A stretch of 64,000 nucleotides of DNA, taken from contig JACRMB010000007.1 of the NCBI GenBank assembly GCA_016235065.1, forward strand, positions 1-64,000, read 5' to 3'. This DNA is from Actinomycetota bacterium (GTDB lineage: Bacteria > Actinomycetota > Thermoleophilia > BMS3ABIN01). The notes beneath the pieces are model-generated. The model saw nothing but the letters and a program-made list of their open reading frames with translations, was not told where the DNA came from and ran no database searches. This document shows positions 29,485 through 37,760 of the stretch, one piece after another. The first letter of the stretch is position 1. Every line of letters starts with the position of its first letter. The position numbers were made by a program, and so were the translations under genes.

Positions 29485-30918
29485 TCAGAGCCCCAAGGCT
29501 GCCAGCAGGGTCTCGCGCATGACCGGTCCGGCTATGCCGCCACCGGCGTCTGAGTCCTCGACCACGACGGCGATCGCATATTTGGGATTCTCCGCCGGAG
29601 CGAAGCCGATGAACCAGGCGTTGGGGCCGGTGCCCGTCACCTCAGCGGTGCCGGTCTTGGCAGCGATCTGCACCTTGCCCGTCTTTGCCTTGCTGCCAGT
29701 GCCCTCATTGACCACCTTCACCATCATATCCTTTAAGTCGTCGGCGGTGTCTGGCTGAAGCGGCGTTTTCCATACCTCGGGACTGGCCTGATGGACGATG
29801 GTGCCATTGTAATCAGAAACCGAGTCGACGGAATAGGGTTTCATCATCTTGCCACCGTTGGCGATCGATTCGGCGACCAGCGCCATCTGCAGCGGCGTTA
29901 CCAGCAGCTGCTCCTGGCCGAAGGCCATCGAAGCTATCTGGGCCCTGTCCATGGAGTCACCCGGCTTCAGAAGTTGCCCGTTCTCGTAACGGCCGCTGGC
30001 GGCGACCTCATCGGCGGGCAGGTCGAAAGGAGGTTTCTGGTAAAAACCGAAATCCTCCATGGTGTCAACCAGCTTGTCCTGGCCGAGTTGATCGCCCACC
30101 TGGGCGAAAGTCGTATTGATTGATTGGGAAAAGGCCTCAGTCAGGTTGTGTTCACCGAACGGCTCGGTGCGGTAGTTGTGTACTGTGAAGCCATAGATGT
30201 CGACGGTGCCGGTCTTGTCGCTGAACCTGCTCAGCGGCGTGAAAGTCCCGCTCTGGAGAGCCGAGGCAGCGGTGATTATCTTGAAAGTCGAGCCGGGCGT
30301 ATAGAGCCCCTGGGTCGCCCGGTTCAGCAGCGGCGCGTCGGGGTCGGCGTTGAGCGTAAGCCAGTTCGCATCGAGCTCGTTCGGGTCATAGGTCGGGTTG
30401 GAAGCCATGGCGACGACGGCCCCGGTCTTTACCTCGACGACGACGACAGCTCCCCGCTTGCCCAGTTTCTGGAGTTCACCCAGGGCAATGCGCTGGACTC
30501 CCGGGTCGATGGTCAGCTTGATGTCCGCGCCACGCTTCTGCTTACCTGTCAAAGTGTCGACCAGGTTTACCAGCTCCACCTCGTCAGCGGTGCCGGTGAG
30601 CCAGCTGTTCTGGGAATGTTCGAGGCCCACCTGGCCGTATGTCGGATTGTTGTAACCGACCAGGTGCGGCACCAGATCGCCGGTCGGGTAGACGCGGTAG
30701 TAAAGGTCATCTTCCTTGCGGTTCTTCGCCAGCTCGGCCTTGTCTTCCGCGATGATCAGGCCGCGCTCGATCCGCATCTGGGCGTACACCTTGCGGGTGT
30801 TCTGGGGATTGTCGGCAAGGTCCTGCGCCTGGATGACCTGGCGGTAGCCGAGCATGGCGATGAGGCCGGCAAACATCACTACGGCTACGAAAAAGAGTCT
30901 CCGGATCGGCGGGTTCAT
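29485..30918 (-). CDS. pbpA: Penicillin-binding protein PbpA (class B transpeptidase)
   Basis: 477 residues. One N-terminal membrane anchor (8-26), a dimerisation domain, then the transpeptidase domain with STFK (active serine), SIN (SxN) and KTGTAE. Class B PBPs cross-link peptidoglycan made by SEDS partners; rodA overlaps its start by 4 bases (ATGA), so the pair is translated together. Length and context match mycobacterial PbpA in the pknB operon. Confidence 0.94.
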   Translation of the reverse strand: MNPPIRRLFFVAVVMFAGLIAMLGYRQVIQAQDLADNPQNTRKVYAQMRIERGLIIAEDKAELAKNRKEDDLYYRVYPTGDLVPHLVGYNNPTYGQVGLEHSQNSWLTGTADEVELVNLVDTLTGKQKRGADIKLTIDPGVQRIALGELQKLGKRGAVVVVEVKTGAVVAMASNPTYDPNELDANWLTLNADPDAPLLNRATQGLYTPGSTFKIITAASALQSGTFTPLSRFSDKTGTVDIYGFTVHNYRTEPFGEHNLTEAFSQSINTTFAQVGDQLGQDKLVDTMEDFGFYQKPPFDLPADEVAASGRYENGQLLKPGDSMDRAQIASMAFGQEQLLVTPLQMALVAESIANGGKMMKPYSVDSVSDYNGTIVHQASPEVWKTPLQPDTADDLKDMMVKVVNEGTGSKAKTGKVQIAAKTGTAEVTGTGPNAWFIGFAPAENPKYAIAVVVEDSDAGGGIAGPVMRETLLAALGL

Positions 30919-32198
30919 CTGCGCTTCTCCTTGTTGGTGCGGTTGCTGATCAGAAGCAGCAGGGCCAGCGCCCCGAAGTTGGCGACGATCGAACTGCCGC
31001 CATAACTGACGAAAGGCAGGGTGATGCCGGTCAGGGGGATCAGTTTCATGACGCCGCCCAGGATGACGAAGGTCTGCAGGGCAAAGCCGGCTCCGAGGCC
31101 GGCGGCGAGCAGCTTGGAAAAGCCGTCATCGGATTCAATGGCGATCTTGAAGATTCGATAGCAGTAAATAAGGAAGAGGACGATGAGCGCTGTCGCGCCA
31201 GCGAGCCCCAGCTCTTCGGCTATGGCGGAGAAGATGAAGTCCGTGTGAAGGGCCGGGATTATCGGGTCCCCGTTCTGGAACAGCAGGTAACCCTTGCCGA
31301 GGCCGGTGCCGAAAAGGCCGCCATCGCCGATTGCGAACAGCGACTGCACCAGCTGGTAGCCGCGGTCCATGGCGTCGGACCAGGGGTCGATCCAGATGTC
31401 GACCCGGGTGCGGACCGTACCCTTGACGTTATAGGCAAGCGCGGCTCCACCCATGAACAGGATGCCACCGATGACCGGGTAAGTCAGTCGGTTGGTAGCC
31501 ACATAAGTCATGGCCAGGAAGATCCCGAAGAAAAGCATCGAGGTGCCCAGGTCGTTCATCAGGAGCAGCAGGGCGAACGACATGCCCCACATGGTGACCA
31601 GCGGCCCCAGATGCTTCAGAGCCGGCATCGGTATCCCGAGCAGGTGCCAGGTCGTCGTAGACAGAAGCTCACGCTTCTCATTCAGGTAACCGGCCAGAAA
31701 GATCGTGATCAGGACCTTGGAGAACTCACCAGGCTGGAACTGGATGCTTCCTACCCGGATCGAGAGGAAGGCGCCGTTCTCATTGATACCCAGGAGCACG
31801 GTTATGACAAGAAGCACCACACCGACGATGCCGCAAAGGTATATGTAGTTTTCGAGCTTGCGGTAATTGCGCAGGAAGATCAGCACAGTGACGAGAAATC
31901 CCAGTCCCACCATCAGCCAGGTCGTCTGGGCTGCGGCCAGATCGGGATCTATACGGTAGATCATCATGATGCCGATGGCGGACATCAGCGCCGCCAGCGG
32001 CAGCAGGAAGGGATCAGAGTAGGGCGCCGCCAGCCGCAGGAACAGGTGTACCGCCAGGAACAGCCCCACAAACAGGAGCCCGTAGGTCAGTGAACTCGCG
32101 TCTATCTGGGAAGAGCGGGTCGCATAGACGCTGGCGAAGCCGATCATCATCAGGATGACAACCGGCAGGAAATTGACTAGTTCCCGGTTGCGCTGCAT
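30915..32198 (-). CDS. rodA: SEDS-family peptidoglycan polymerase RodA/FtsW
   Basis: 427 residues with about ten to twelve membrane helices and the SEDS signature in the C-terminal part (GLFGTGLGKG, FIFSAIAEELGLAG, GITLPFVSYGGSS). SEDS proteins polymerise lipid II into glycan strands with a class B PBP. The start overlaps pstP by one base (TGATG), and its stop overlaps pbpA. Operon position indicates RodA rather than the FtsW of the division cluster. Confidence 0.94.
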   Translation of the reverse strand: MQRNRELVNFLPVVILMMIGFASVYATRSSQIDASSLTYGLLFVGLFLAVHLFLRLAAPYSDPFLLPLAALMSAIGIMMIYRIDPDLAAAQTTWLMVGLGFLVTVLIFLRNYRKLENYIYLCGIVGVVLLVITVLLGINENGAFLSIRVGSIQFQPGEFSKVLITIFLAGYLNEKRELLSTTTWHLLGIPMPALKHLGPLVTMWGMSFALLLLMNDLGTSMLFFGIFLAMTYVATNRLTYPVIGGILFMGGAALAYNVKGTVRTRVDIWIDPWSDAMDRGYQLVQSLFAIGDGGLFGTGLGKGYLLFQNGDPIIPALHTDFIFSAIAEELGLAGATALIVLFLIYCYRIFKIAIESDDGFSKLLAAGLGAGFALQTFVILGGVMKLIPLTGITLPFVSYGGSSIVANFGALALLLLISNRTNKEKRR

Positions 32199-33451
32199 CA
32201 GGGCAGGCCTCCTGGCGGAATGGTCGGGTTCTGGGACGAGGTCTTGGTGCGCTGTTCTTCCTCCGCGGCGCGCCGCTCGGCTTCCAGCTTCCGTTCGCGC
32301 GCCTCGGCGCTGTAGTTATCCAGCATTTTCTCGGCGTCACTTTTCGACTGCAGCTCCTGCTTTATTATGCGTTCCTGCTCGAACGGCTCGAGCTCGCTGA
32401 ACCTGACGATGCTGTTGCGGTACATGGTAGATAGCGACCAGGGCCCCAGATCGTAAGGAACGCCCTGGTAGACGACCACGTGGTCTCCTTCCACACCCAG
32501 GTAATATACCTGGCGGGTGATGAACCAGGCGGCTGTCAGCAGGACACCCGCGAGGACCAGGCCGATCACGATCCTTCCGGCAAGAGTGGAGAAAAAGTGC
32601 CGCAGCCGCGCCAGCAGCCCCGGCTCTTCTATCATCCCGCCGGGGAAGTCTTCTCCGGCACTGTCCGGGCCTGCCCCGGACTCATCGCCGCTCGCCGCGA
32701 TATCGGTCATAACTGCTGTAGCTTCTGTGGATCCCGGTTCGGCGCTGCCGTCAGGGCTGATGATCACAACGGAGATATTGTCGCGGCCACCCGCGGCATT
32801 CGCTGCTTCGATCAGCGCCTGCGCAGTCGAGCTCAGGACACCATCGCCGGCCAGTATCGCGGCAATGGTCTCATCCGGGACCATCGAGTACAGGCCATCC
32901 GAGCAAAGCAGAAGGAGGTCGCCCGGGCGCCATTCGAGCGTGCTGGTATCTATCTCGACTCCGGGATCCACCCCCAGGGCTCTGGTGATGATGCTTCGTT
33001 GCGGGTGTTCCTCTGCCTCGGCCGAGGTTATCTGGCCGGAACGAAGCATTTCCCCGACAAGGGAGTGGTCCTCAGTAAGCTGGGTCAGGGCACCGTCCCT
33101 CAGGAGGTAGGCCCGACTGTCGCCTACATGGGCAAGGGTCACGGACTGTCCGCGCACCACGGCGGCGGTCAGGGTCGTGCCCATGCCGGAGCGGGCTGGA
33201 TCTGCCACGGCCAGCTCATGGATATTGCCGTTTACACGCGTGATCAGACGCCGGAGTTCTTCTTCGGGCGAGCTGGTCTGCGGGACGAACCATTCGAAAG
33301 CCTGGACCGCAAGGCTCGAAGCGACCTCGCCAGCCTGGGCGCCGCCCATGCCGTCGGCCACGGCAAAAACCGGGGCGCGTGCGAACAACGCGTCTTCGTT
33401 GGCCTTACGTACGAGGCCGGTATGGGTGGCTGTAGCAAAAGTCGCAGGCAT
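32198..33451 (-). CDS. pstP: PP2C-family Ser/Thr phosphatase PstP
   Basis: 417 residues. N-terminal PP2C domain with KANEDA, VADGMGG, SDGLYSM and GGRDNISVV, carrying the Mn/Mg-binding aspartates. A single membrane helix near 295-315 follows, then an extracellular segment (VYYLGVEGDHVVVYQGVPYD) and a charged, helical C-terminal tail rich in Glu/Arg. It removes phosphates added by PknB-type kinases. The juxtamembrane layout matches mycobacterial PstP; the coiled-coil-like end is longer than I would expect. Confidence 0.93.
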   Translation of the reverse strand: MPATFATATHTGLVRKANEDALFARAPVFAVADGMGGAQAGEVASSLAVQAFEWFVPQTSSPEEELRRLITRVNGNIHELAVADPARSGMGTTLTAAVVRGQSVTLAHVGDSRAYLLRDGALTQLTEDHSLVGEMLRSGQITSAEAEEHPQRSIITRALGVDPGVEIDTSTLEWRPGDLLLLCSDGLYSMVPDETIAAILAGDGVLSSTAQALIEAANAAGGRDNISVVIISPDGSAEPGSTEATAVMTDIAASGDESGAGPDSAGEDFPGGMIEEPGLLARLRHFFSTLAGRIVIGLVLAGVLLTAAWFITRQVYYLGVEGDHVVVYQGVPYDLGPWSLSTMYRNSIVRFSELEPFEQERIIKQELQSKSDAEKMLDNYSAEARERKLEAERRAAEEEQRTKTSSQNPTIPPGGLP

Positions 33452-33500
33452 CAGTGAATATGGTGAATTGCTTTCCGGCTGGTCCAGCTGACGGCCGGGC

Positions 33501-34214
33501 TCATTCCTCGTAACGGAAGATCGTGTCGCCGATAACGATCTCCTGCCCCGGTTTGATCTGTTGCTCGCCCTCTATGCGGCGGCCGTCGATGAAAGTGCCG
33601 TTAGTGCTGCCGAGGTCCTCCAGAAACAGGAACTGCTTGCGGGCGAAGATCCGTGCGTGGGTCGATGAGACGTAGTCGTCCGGCAGCACGATCTGGCTGC
33701 GTGGTGATCTGCCGATGGTGGCGCCGCCCTTGAGCTCGAAGACCTTGCCGTCCTCCAGGAACTTGCTGTGCTGCACGACGAGGCGCGGCGTCAGCTTGGT
33801 CACCAGGTAATCGAACTCCCTGGTTGAAGAATCTGTCTCGGGTGCTGTCCTGGGCGTCTCTGGCGCAGGTTCGCGGTCCTTGCGGGCATCCTTGCCGGGG
33901 ACGGGCGCCGCCGGTTTTACCGGAGGCGCAACCGGGCCAGCTGCCGACACAGGCGGAACGGAAACAGGCGCGGCTGGAGGCGGCGTCGCAGCCCTGGGTG
34001 GAGGAGCAACCGGAGCCGGAGCCTTGACCCCGGGGACAGGCGCTGCTCGTGAAGCCCTGGGTGGGGCCACCGGCGCCGCTGGTTTCGCCGGCATGCCTAT
34101 CGGCTCCTCGCCTCGGCTGAGGTCGCGGGCGAGACGCCGTACGATCATGAAGATGAACAGGTATAAAAGGATCAGGAAGACGATCTTGGATCCGAAAAGG
34201 ATGGGCTCTAACAT
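33501..34214 (-). CDS. fhaB: FHA-domain protein FhaB-like
   Basis: 237 residues. An N-terminal membrane helix (residues 8-25), a long Pro/Ala-rich linker, then a C-terminal FHA domain with GRSPRSQIVLPDDYVSSTHA and LGSTNGTFIDG, the phosphothreonine-binding signature. In Mycobacterium the FhaB protein (FipA) binds kinase-phosphorylated division proteins. The start overlaps fhaA by 7 bases. Confidence 0.88.
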   Translation of the reverse strand: MLEPILFGSKIVFLILLYLFIFMIVRRLARDLSRGEEPIGMPAKPAAPVAPPRASRAAPVPGVKAPAPVAPPPRAATPPPAAPVSVPPVSAAGPVAPPVKPAAPVPGKDARKDREPAPETPRTAPETDSSTREFDYLVTKLTPRLVVQHSKFLEDGKVFELKGGATIGRSPRSQIVLPDDYVSSTHARIFARKQFLFLEDLGSTNGTFIDGRRIEGEQQIKPGQEIVIGDTIFRYEE

Positions 34215-35011
34215 AGCTGTCGCTCGAACCTCACTCTCATTGTCCCCAGGTTTATCAGGTCGCCATTCTTCAGTGCTTTCGTCTTGACCTTCTGGCCGTT
34301 GACCTCGACGCCGTTGGTACTGTCGAGATCGACGATAAGATATTCGTTCCCCCGCTGCCGCAACTCGGCGTGGCGGCGCGATACATTGGGATCCGCAAGC
34401 ACCAGGTCACACTGTCTGCTACGGCCGATCAGCACAGCCCTTTTGGTCACTTCATATGCCAGCTCGCCGGCCACGAGGGTTATGCATTCCCGGGACAGAC
34501 CCATCTCCCGCGCCTCGCCGGCGCTGACCGCCATGGTGCCGTCAGGCTGAGGCGCAGTCCTGTAGACGGTAGTCTGGCCCAGGGCTGGTTCGGACTCCAT
34601 CTGCGGCTCGATCGCGGGATATTCAGGCGCTTCCGGGCCCGGGGCCGACACCATGCGTGTCGCAATGCCGAACTCGCCGACGACCAGGTCCTCGTCGGTT
34701 TTGATTATGACGATGGGCCTGCTGAGAAGCTCATACTTATCCTTGCGGGCATGTTCTATCAGGTAGTCGGCCAGGTCCGCTTTCAGCTGCTCTTCGTAAG
34801 CTTCGAAATGCTCGTAATCCTCGGGCGCCAGGAAAAGCGAATACTCATTCGGTGCGTAGATCCTGGAGACGCTGATCACCTTGTTGTCCTCCATCTCCTT
34901 GACCAGCTTGCGCGCCAGTTCTACCGGCTGCACCGGCGATTTGAAGGCACGTCCGAATCCGCCCTCGAAAAGGCCCTGGATTTTTTCCTCGAGTTTCTTT
35001 AAAACGCTCAC
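34208..35011 (-). CDS. fhaA: FhaA-like protein (DUF3662 plus FHA domain)
   Basis: 267 residues. N-terminal DUF3662 domain (LEEKIQGLFEGGFGRAFKS, then PNEYSLFLAPEDYEHF), a short linker, and a C-terminal FHA domain with LIGRSRQCDLVLADPNVSR and LDSTNGVEVNG. Mycobacterial FhaA binds the phosphorylated pseudokinase domain of MviN and limits lipid II flipping. I start at the GTG at 35011: it shares a GTGA overlap with the stop of the upstream kinase, typical of coupled translation. An upstream ATG at 35080 would overlap the kinase by 73 bases. Confidence 0.9.
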   Translation of the reverse strand: MSVLKKLEEKIQGLFEGGFGRAFKSPVQPVELARKLVKEMEDNKVISVSRIYAPNEYSLFLAPEDYEHFEAYEEQLKADLADYLIEHARKDKYELLSRPIVIIKTDEDLVVGEFGIATRMVSAPGPEAPEYPAIEPQMESEPALGQTTVYRTAPQPDGTMAVSAGEAREMGLSRECITLVAGELAYEVTKRAVLIGRSRQCDLVLADPNVSRRHAELRQRGNEYLIVDLDSTNGVEVNGQKVKTKALKNGDLINLGTMRVRFERQLC

Positions 35012-36738
35012 GGGGGGGAAAGGGGTTGCCTGCTGTTCCTGGGAGACAAGAGTAGCAACCCGAACTGGATTATAACGCAAAGCAGGAACGTTTTCAGAAA
35101 AGCTGACACCGGCAACCGGTAATCAGGGAAGACGAACGGCAGCGCGAAATAGCCGCCGGCAATTATCCCGTTGGCCAGGAGCAGCCCGGATATATCCATG
35201 AAAAGCCGTCGTCTGGTGAACAGTAATGCGGCCGGGACAGCGGCAGCAAGCCAGATGACAGGCTGCATCAGGAGGATCGGCTGGGCCTCGAAGGGAGCTG
35301 CCAGCGCCTTCAGTACCCCAACGGGATTGTTCTCGCCAGCCAGCTCCGAGTGCACGTTATAGACATTGGGCAGACCAAGATAATCCAGGGGGTCGTCTCC
35401 CGAGACCAGCTGATATATGCCCAGAGTAGCGGCGCCGACTGCCGCCAGCGCCAGGCCGCTCCGCAGCCGTCCGGCGGCGCCGGATATCCCGGGATAGGCT
35501 AATCCCAGCCCGACTGTGCCGAGGGCAGCCGCCAGTACCGGCAAGAGCGCTGTCCGCGGCCACAGGAGCCCGAAAATCAGAAAATAACCGATCGCCAGCG
35601 GCGTCAGCAGGATCGCCGAACCGATCGAGAAACCGTATACCGTTGCGACTGCTATCGCCAGCAGCGCCGCCAGCCCGACTCTTGGTAAAAGAGCGACCGC
35701 CAGAGCTGAAGCCAGCAAAAGGGGCAGCCGCCAGGGGGCGGGATAAAGGTCAGTGCCATAAATGGCCACCCAGCCCAGCAGCGCCGCCAGGATGCCGTTG
35801 GCCGTCCGGGCAGCCACGTAGCCATACTGCTCCGCGAGATCCTGATAAGCCGAAGGCCTTGACTGGTCAGCTCGCCGCAACACGGTAGTCGCCCTGTCAT
35901 CAGGAGAGAGCTCAGGCAATATCTCTTCGAGCCCGACCACGAAGCTTTTAAGGCCTATCCGCAGCCGCGGATCCGGTTCCATAGCCTCATCGAGCAGGTC
36001 GGTAAGGTCATGCGGCAGATCTGGTCTCGCCTGACTCAGCGGCGGCGCGCCCGCCTGGATCCTGCCGACTATCTCGGCGGCGGTCCCGCCCCGGAAGGGA
36101 TGGGAGCCGGAGAGGCATTCGTACAGGGTGAGCGCGGTCGAATAAACATCGGTGGCGCTGTCGACTGTAAAACCATCAGCCTGTTCCGGTGACATATAGG
36201 AGATCGTACCGACGACGTCGCCCTGGCGCGTGAGCCGCTGGGTGTTCTCGAGCTGGGCGATGCCGAAATCCATCACCTTGATCCGCAAGGGCTTTTCACC
36301 GGCGAGCATGATGTTGTCCGGCTTGATGTCCCGGTGGATGACGCCGCGGTCATGGGCGTGGTCCAGGGCATCGAGTACCTGCAGGGCTATATCCAGGCAA
36401 TCGCGGTCCGACAGGCTGCCATCGGCGATTCGGCAGGTCAGCGTCTCTCCCCGTACGAGCTCGGATACGATGTAGACATCATCATCGTCCTCGGCCAGCT
36501 CGAAGACAGTCATTATGTGGGGGTGTCCGAGCTGGGCCGCAGCTCTCGCTTCCCGGGTGGCGCGGTCACTCAGCTCCTCGGTGCGGCGCACGGCCTTGAC
36601 TGCCACATCCCGGCCCATCTTGTGGTCGCGGGCGCGATAGACAGTGGAAAAACCCCCGGTGCCGATGCGCTCGAGCAGCTCGTAGCGGTCGAGAACAAGG
36701 GGTCCGCGTATGTTTTCATAAGTAATAGTCGATGCCAT
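35008..36738 (-). CDS. Polytopic membrane Ser/Thr protein kinase
   Basis: 576 residues. The kinase domain (17-285) is complete: GTGGFSTVYRA, ATP-binding VAVKAV, HRDIKPDN, DFG and SPEQADG. Unlike PknA or PknB it has no single helix plus sensor domain. Instead, residues about 325-570 form roughly eight to ten membrane helices with a short extracellular loop near 430-455. It is the first gene of the operon, coupled to fhaA by GTGA, and occupies the role normally filled by pknA, which is absent between pbpA and pknB. Its signal is unknown; the membrane part may sense lipid or membrane state. Confidence 0.88.
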   Translation of the reverse strand: MASTITYENIRGPLVLDRYELLERIGTGGFSTVYRARDHKMGRDVAVKAVRRTEELSDRATREARAAAQLGHPHIMTVFELAEDDDDVYIVSELVRGETLTCRIADGSLSDRDCLDIALQVLDALDHAHDRGVIHRDIKPDNIMLAGEKPLRIKVMDFGIAQLENTQRLTRQGDVVGTISYMSPEQADGFTVDSATDVYSTALTLYECLSGSHPFRGGTAAEIVGRIQAGAPPLSQARPDLPHDLTDLLDEAMEPDPRLRIGLKSFVVGLEEILPELSPDDRATTVLRRADQSRPSAYQDLAEQYGYVAARTANGILAALLGWVAIYGTDLYPAPWRLPLLLASALAVALLPRVGLAALLAIAVATVYGFSIGSAILLTPLAIGYFLIFGLLWPRTALLPVLAAALGTVGLGLAYPGISGAAGRLRSGLALAAVGAATLGIYQLVSGDDPLDYLGLPNVYNVHSELAGENNPVGVLKALAAPFEAQPILLMQPVIWLAAAVPAALLFTRRRLFMDISGLLLANGIIAGGYFALPFVFPDYRLPVSAFLKTFLLCVIIQFGLLLLSPRNSRQPLSPP

Positions 36739-36895
36739 GCCGTAGCCACATCCGCAATGGGAAGTTGGATAAGACCCTGTTCTGTACTAGGATAACGATT
36801 CCTTTACAGAATGTGGACCCGAGCGGATCATCGCACAGGAACCGGCGATCCGATTCAGAATAAAACCATAAAAGACAACAGCTTATGGGAGGAAC

Positions 36896-37453
36896 ATGAA
36901 ACGGCTTATCCAGATCATCCTGTTAATGATAGCGATCCTTTCGATCTCTACCGCCGCCTTCGGATGCGGCGGCCAGACCGAGCAGGCTAACGCGCTTGTG
37001 GACGAAGTCAATGCCATCGCAGCCGTGGTAGAACCAAAGCTCGATCAGGCTGACAAGTTGCTGCTACAGGCGACCGACCAGCTTTCCCAGGGCAAGATCG
37101 AGGAGGAAAAGGCCAGCCTGACCCAGGCGCAGGCGATCATCGACGGCATCATCGGCGATATCAGGACAGCGAAGACCAAGACCGATGAGGCCGCCGCCAT
37201 GGATATCAGCGATACGTACCGCCAGTATCTGCAGGCCAAGAGCCGGGCTTTGGATGAAGCCCTTAACCTCAACCAGACCAGCCGCGAGATAACGGTGTTG
37301 CTGCTCGCCGATCCCGCCGTGGAGAATCCGGAAACGCTTACCAAGCTGGGTGAGCTGGAGAAGACCGCGACCGAGCAGAGCAACCGGTTGAAAGCTGCAG
37401 ACGACGAAGCTGGCAGAATCGCTGCGGAGAACGCCGACGAGATCAAGGAGTAG
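36896..37453 (+). CDS. Helical lipoprotein of unknown function
   Basis: 185 residues. Signal peptide with lipobox TAAFGC (Cys24) and a mature part predicted almost wholly helical, with repeated Ala/Leu/Gln heptads (QATDQLSQGKIEEEKASLTQ, ELEKTATEQSNRL), so probably a coiled-coil or helical bundle on the outer face of the membrane. GGGAGGAAC precedes the ATG. It is divergent from the kinase operon and followed by the tRNA-Leu region. I do not recognise a family. Confidence 0.7.
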   Translation: MKRLIQIILLMIAILSISTAAFGCGGQTEQANALVDEVNAIAAVVEPKLDQADKLLLQATDQLSQGKIEEEKASLTQAQAIIDGIIGDIRTAKTKTDEAAAMDISDTYRQYLQAKSRALDEALNLNQTSREITVLLLADPAVENPETLTKLGELEKTATEQSNRLKAADDEAGRIAAENADEIKE

Positions 37454-37490
37454 GCCTGGCTGCGGGCGATTATCTGCAGCCGGCGTGCTT

Positions 37491-37519
37491 GCACTGCCAA
37501 CTTGCGCCTGTGTTATAAT
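37491..37519 (+). promoter_or_regulatory. Extended -10 promoter before tRNA-Leu
   Basis: A perfect TATAAT at 37514-37519 with TG one base upstream (TGT-TATAAT). The -35 region is poor (TTGCAC at 37489-37494, 19 bases away), which an extended -10 can tolerate. Transcription would start near 37526, 105 bases before tRNA-Leu. Confidence 0.5.
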
Positions 37520-37525
37520 ACAGTC

Positions 37526-37615
37526 GCTCTCAAGACAGAGTGCCTGAAGCTGCGCTAAAAACGCCCGGTTGCAGGGATTTTATCGCGCCGGCAGTGACGG
37601 CGCCTTGATTTTTTT
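37526..37615 (+). ncRNA. Possible short leader or small RNA upstream of tRNA-Leu
   Basis: The interval from the predicted start after TATAAT to the T-run at 37609-37615 is about 90 bases, contains no convincing reading frame and ends in an intrinsic terminator structure. It would be either a free small RNA or the 5' leader of the tRNA-Leu precursor produced by read-through. No known RNA family was recognised. Confidence 0.3.
37585..37615 (+). terminator. Terminator-like hairpin before tRNA-Leu
   Basis: Perfect 6-bp stem GCGCCG/CGGCGC (37585-37590 with 37598-37603), 7-base loop, then CTTGA and seven T (37609-37615). It lies between a consensus -10 and the tRNA at 37631. It could end the lipoprotein transcript, a small RNA, or part of tRNA-Leu transcription. 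Confidence 0.65.
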
Positions 37616-37630
37616 CAGCTTCGGTTTCAC

Positions 37631-37717
37631 GGGCGAGTGGTGGAACTGGTAGACACGCTAGGTTCAGGGTCTAGTGCTCTTACGAGCATGGGGGTTCAAA
37701 TCCCCCCTCGCCCACCA
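37631..37717 (+). tRNA. tRNA-Leu (anticodon CAG)
   Basis: 87 bases with encoded CCA. Acceptor GGGCGAG pairs with CTCGCCC. Anticodon stem CTAGG/TCTAG closes loop TTCAGGG, anticodon CAG (reads CTG). The long variable arm (TGCTC-TTAC-GAGCA) is the class II arm expected for leucine. Confidence 0.97.
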
Positions 37718-37760
37718 TATTCGGGCCCTCTCCAGCTTCACCAGACGAAAGGACATTCCA

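Noticed and set aside
37621-37630. GTTTCAC before tRNA-Leu as half of a parS site
   Set aside because: Only one half matches; the other half is tRNA sequence.
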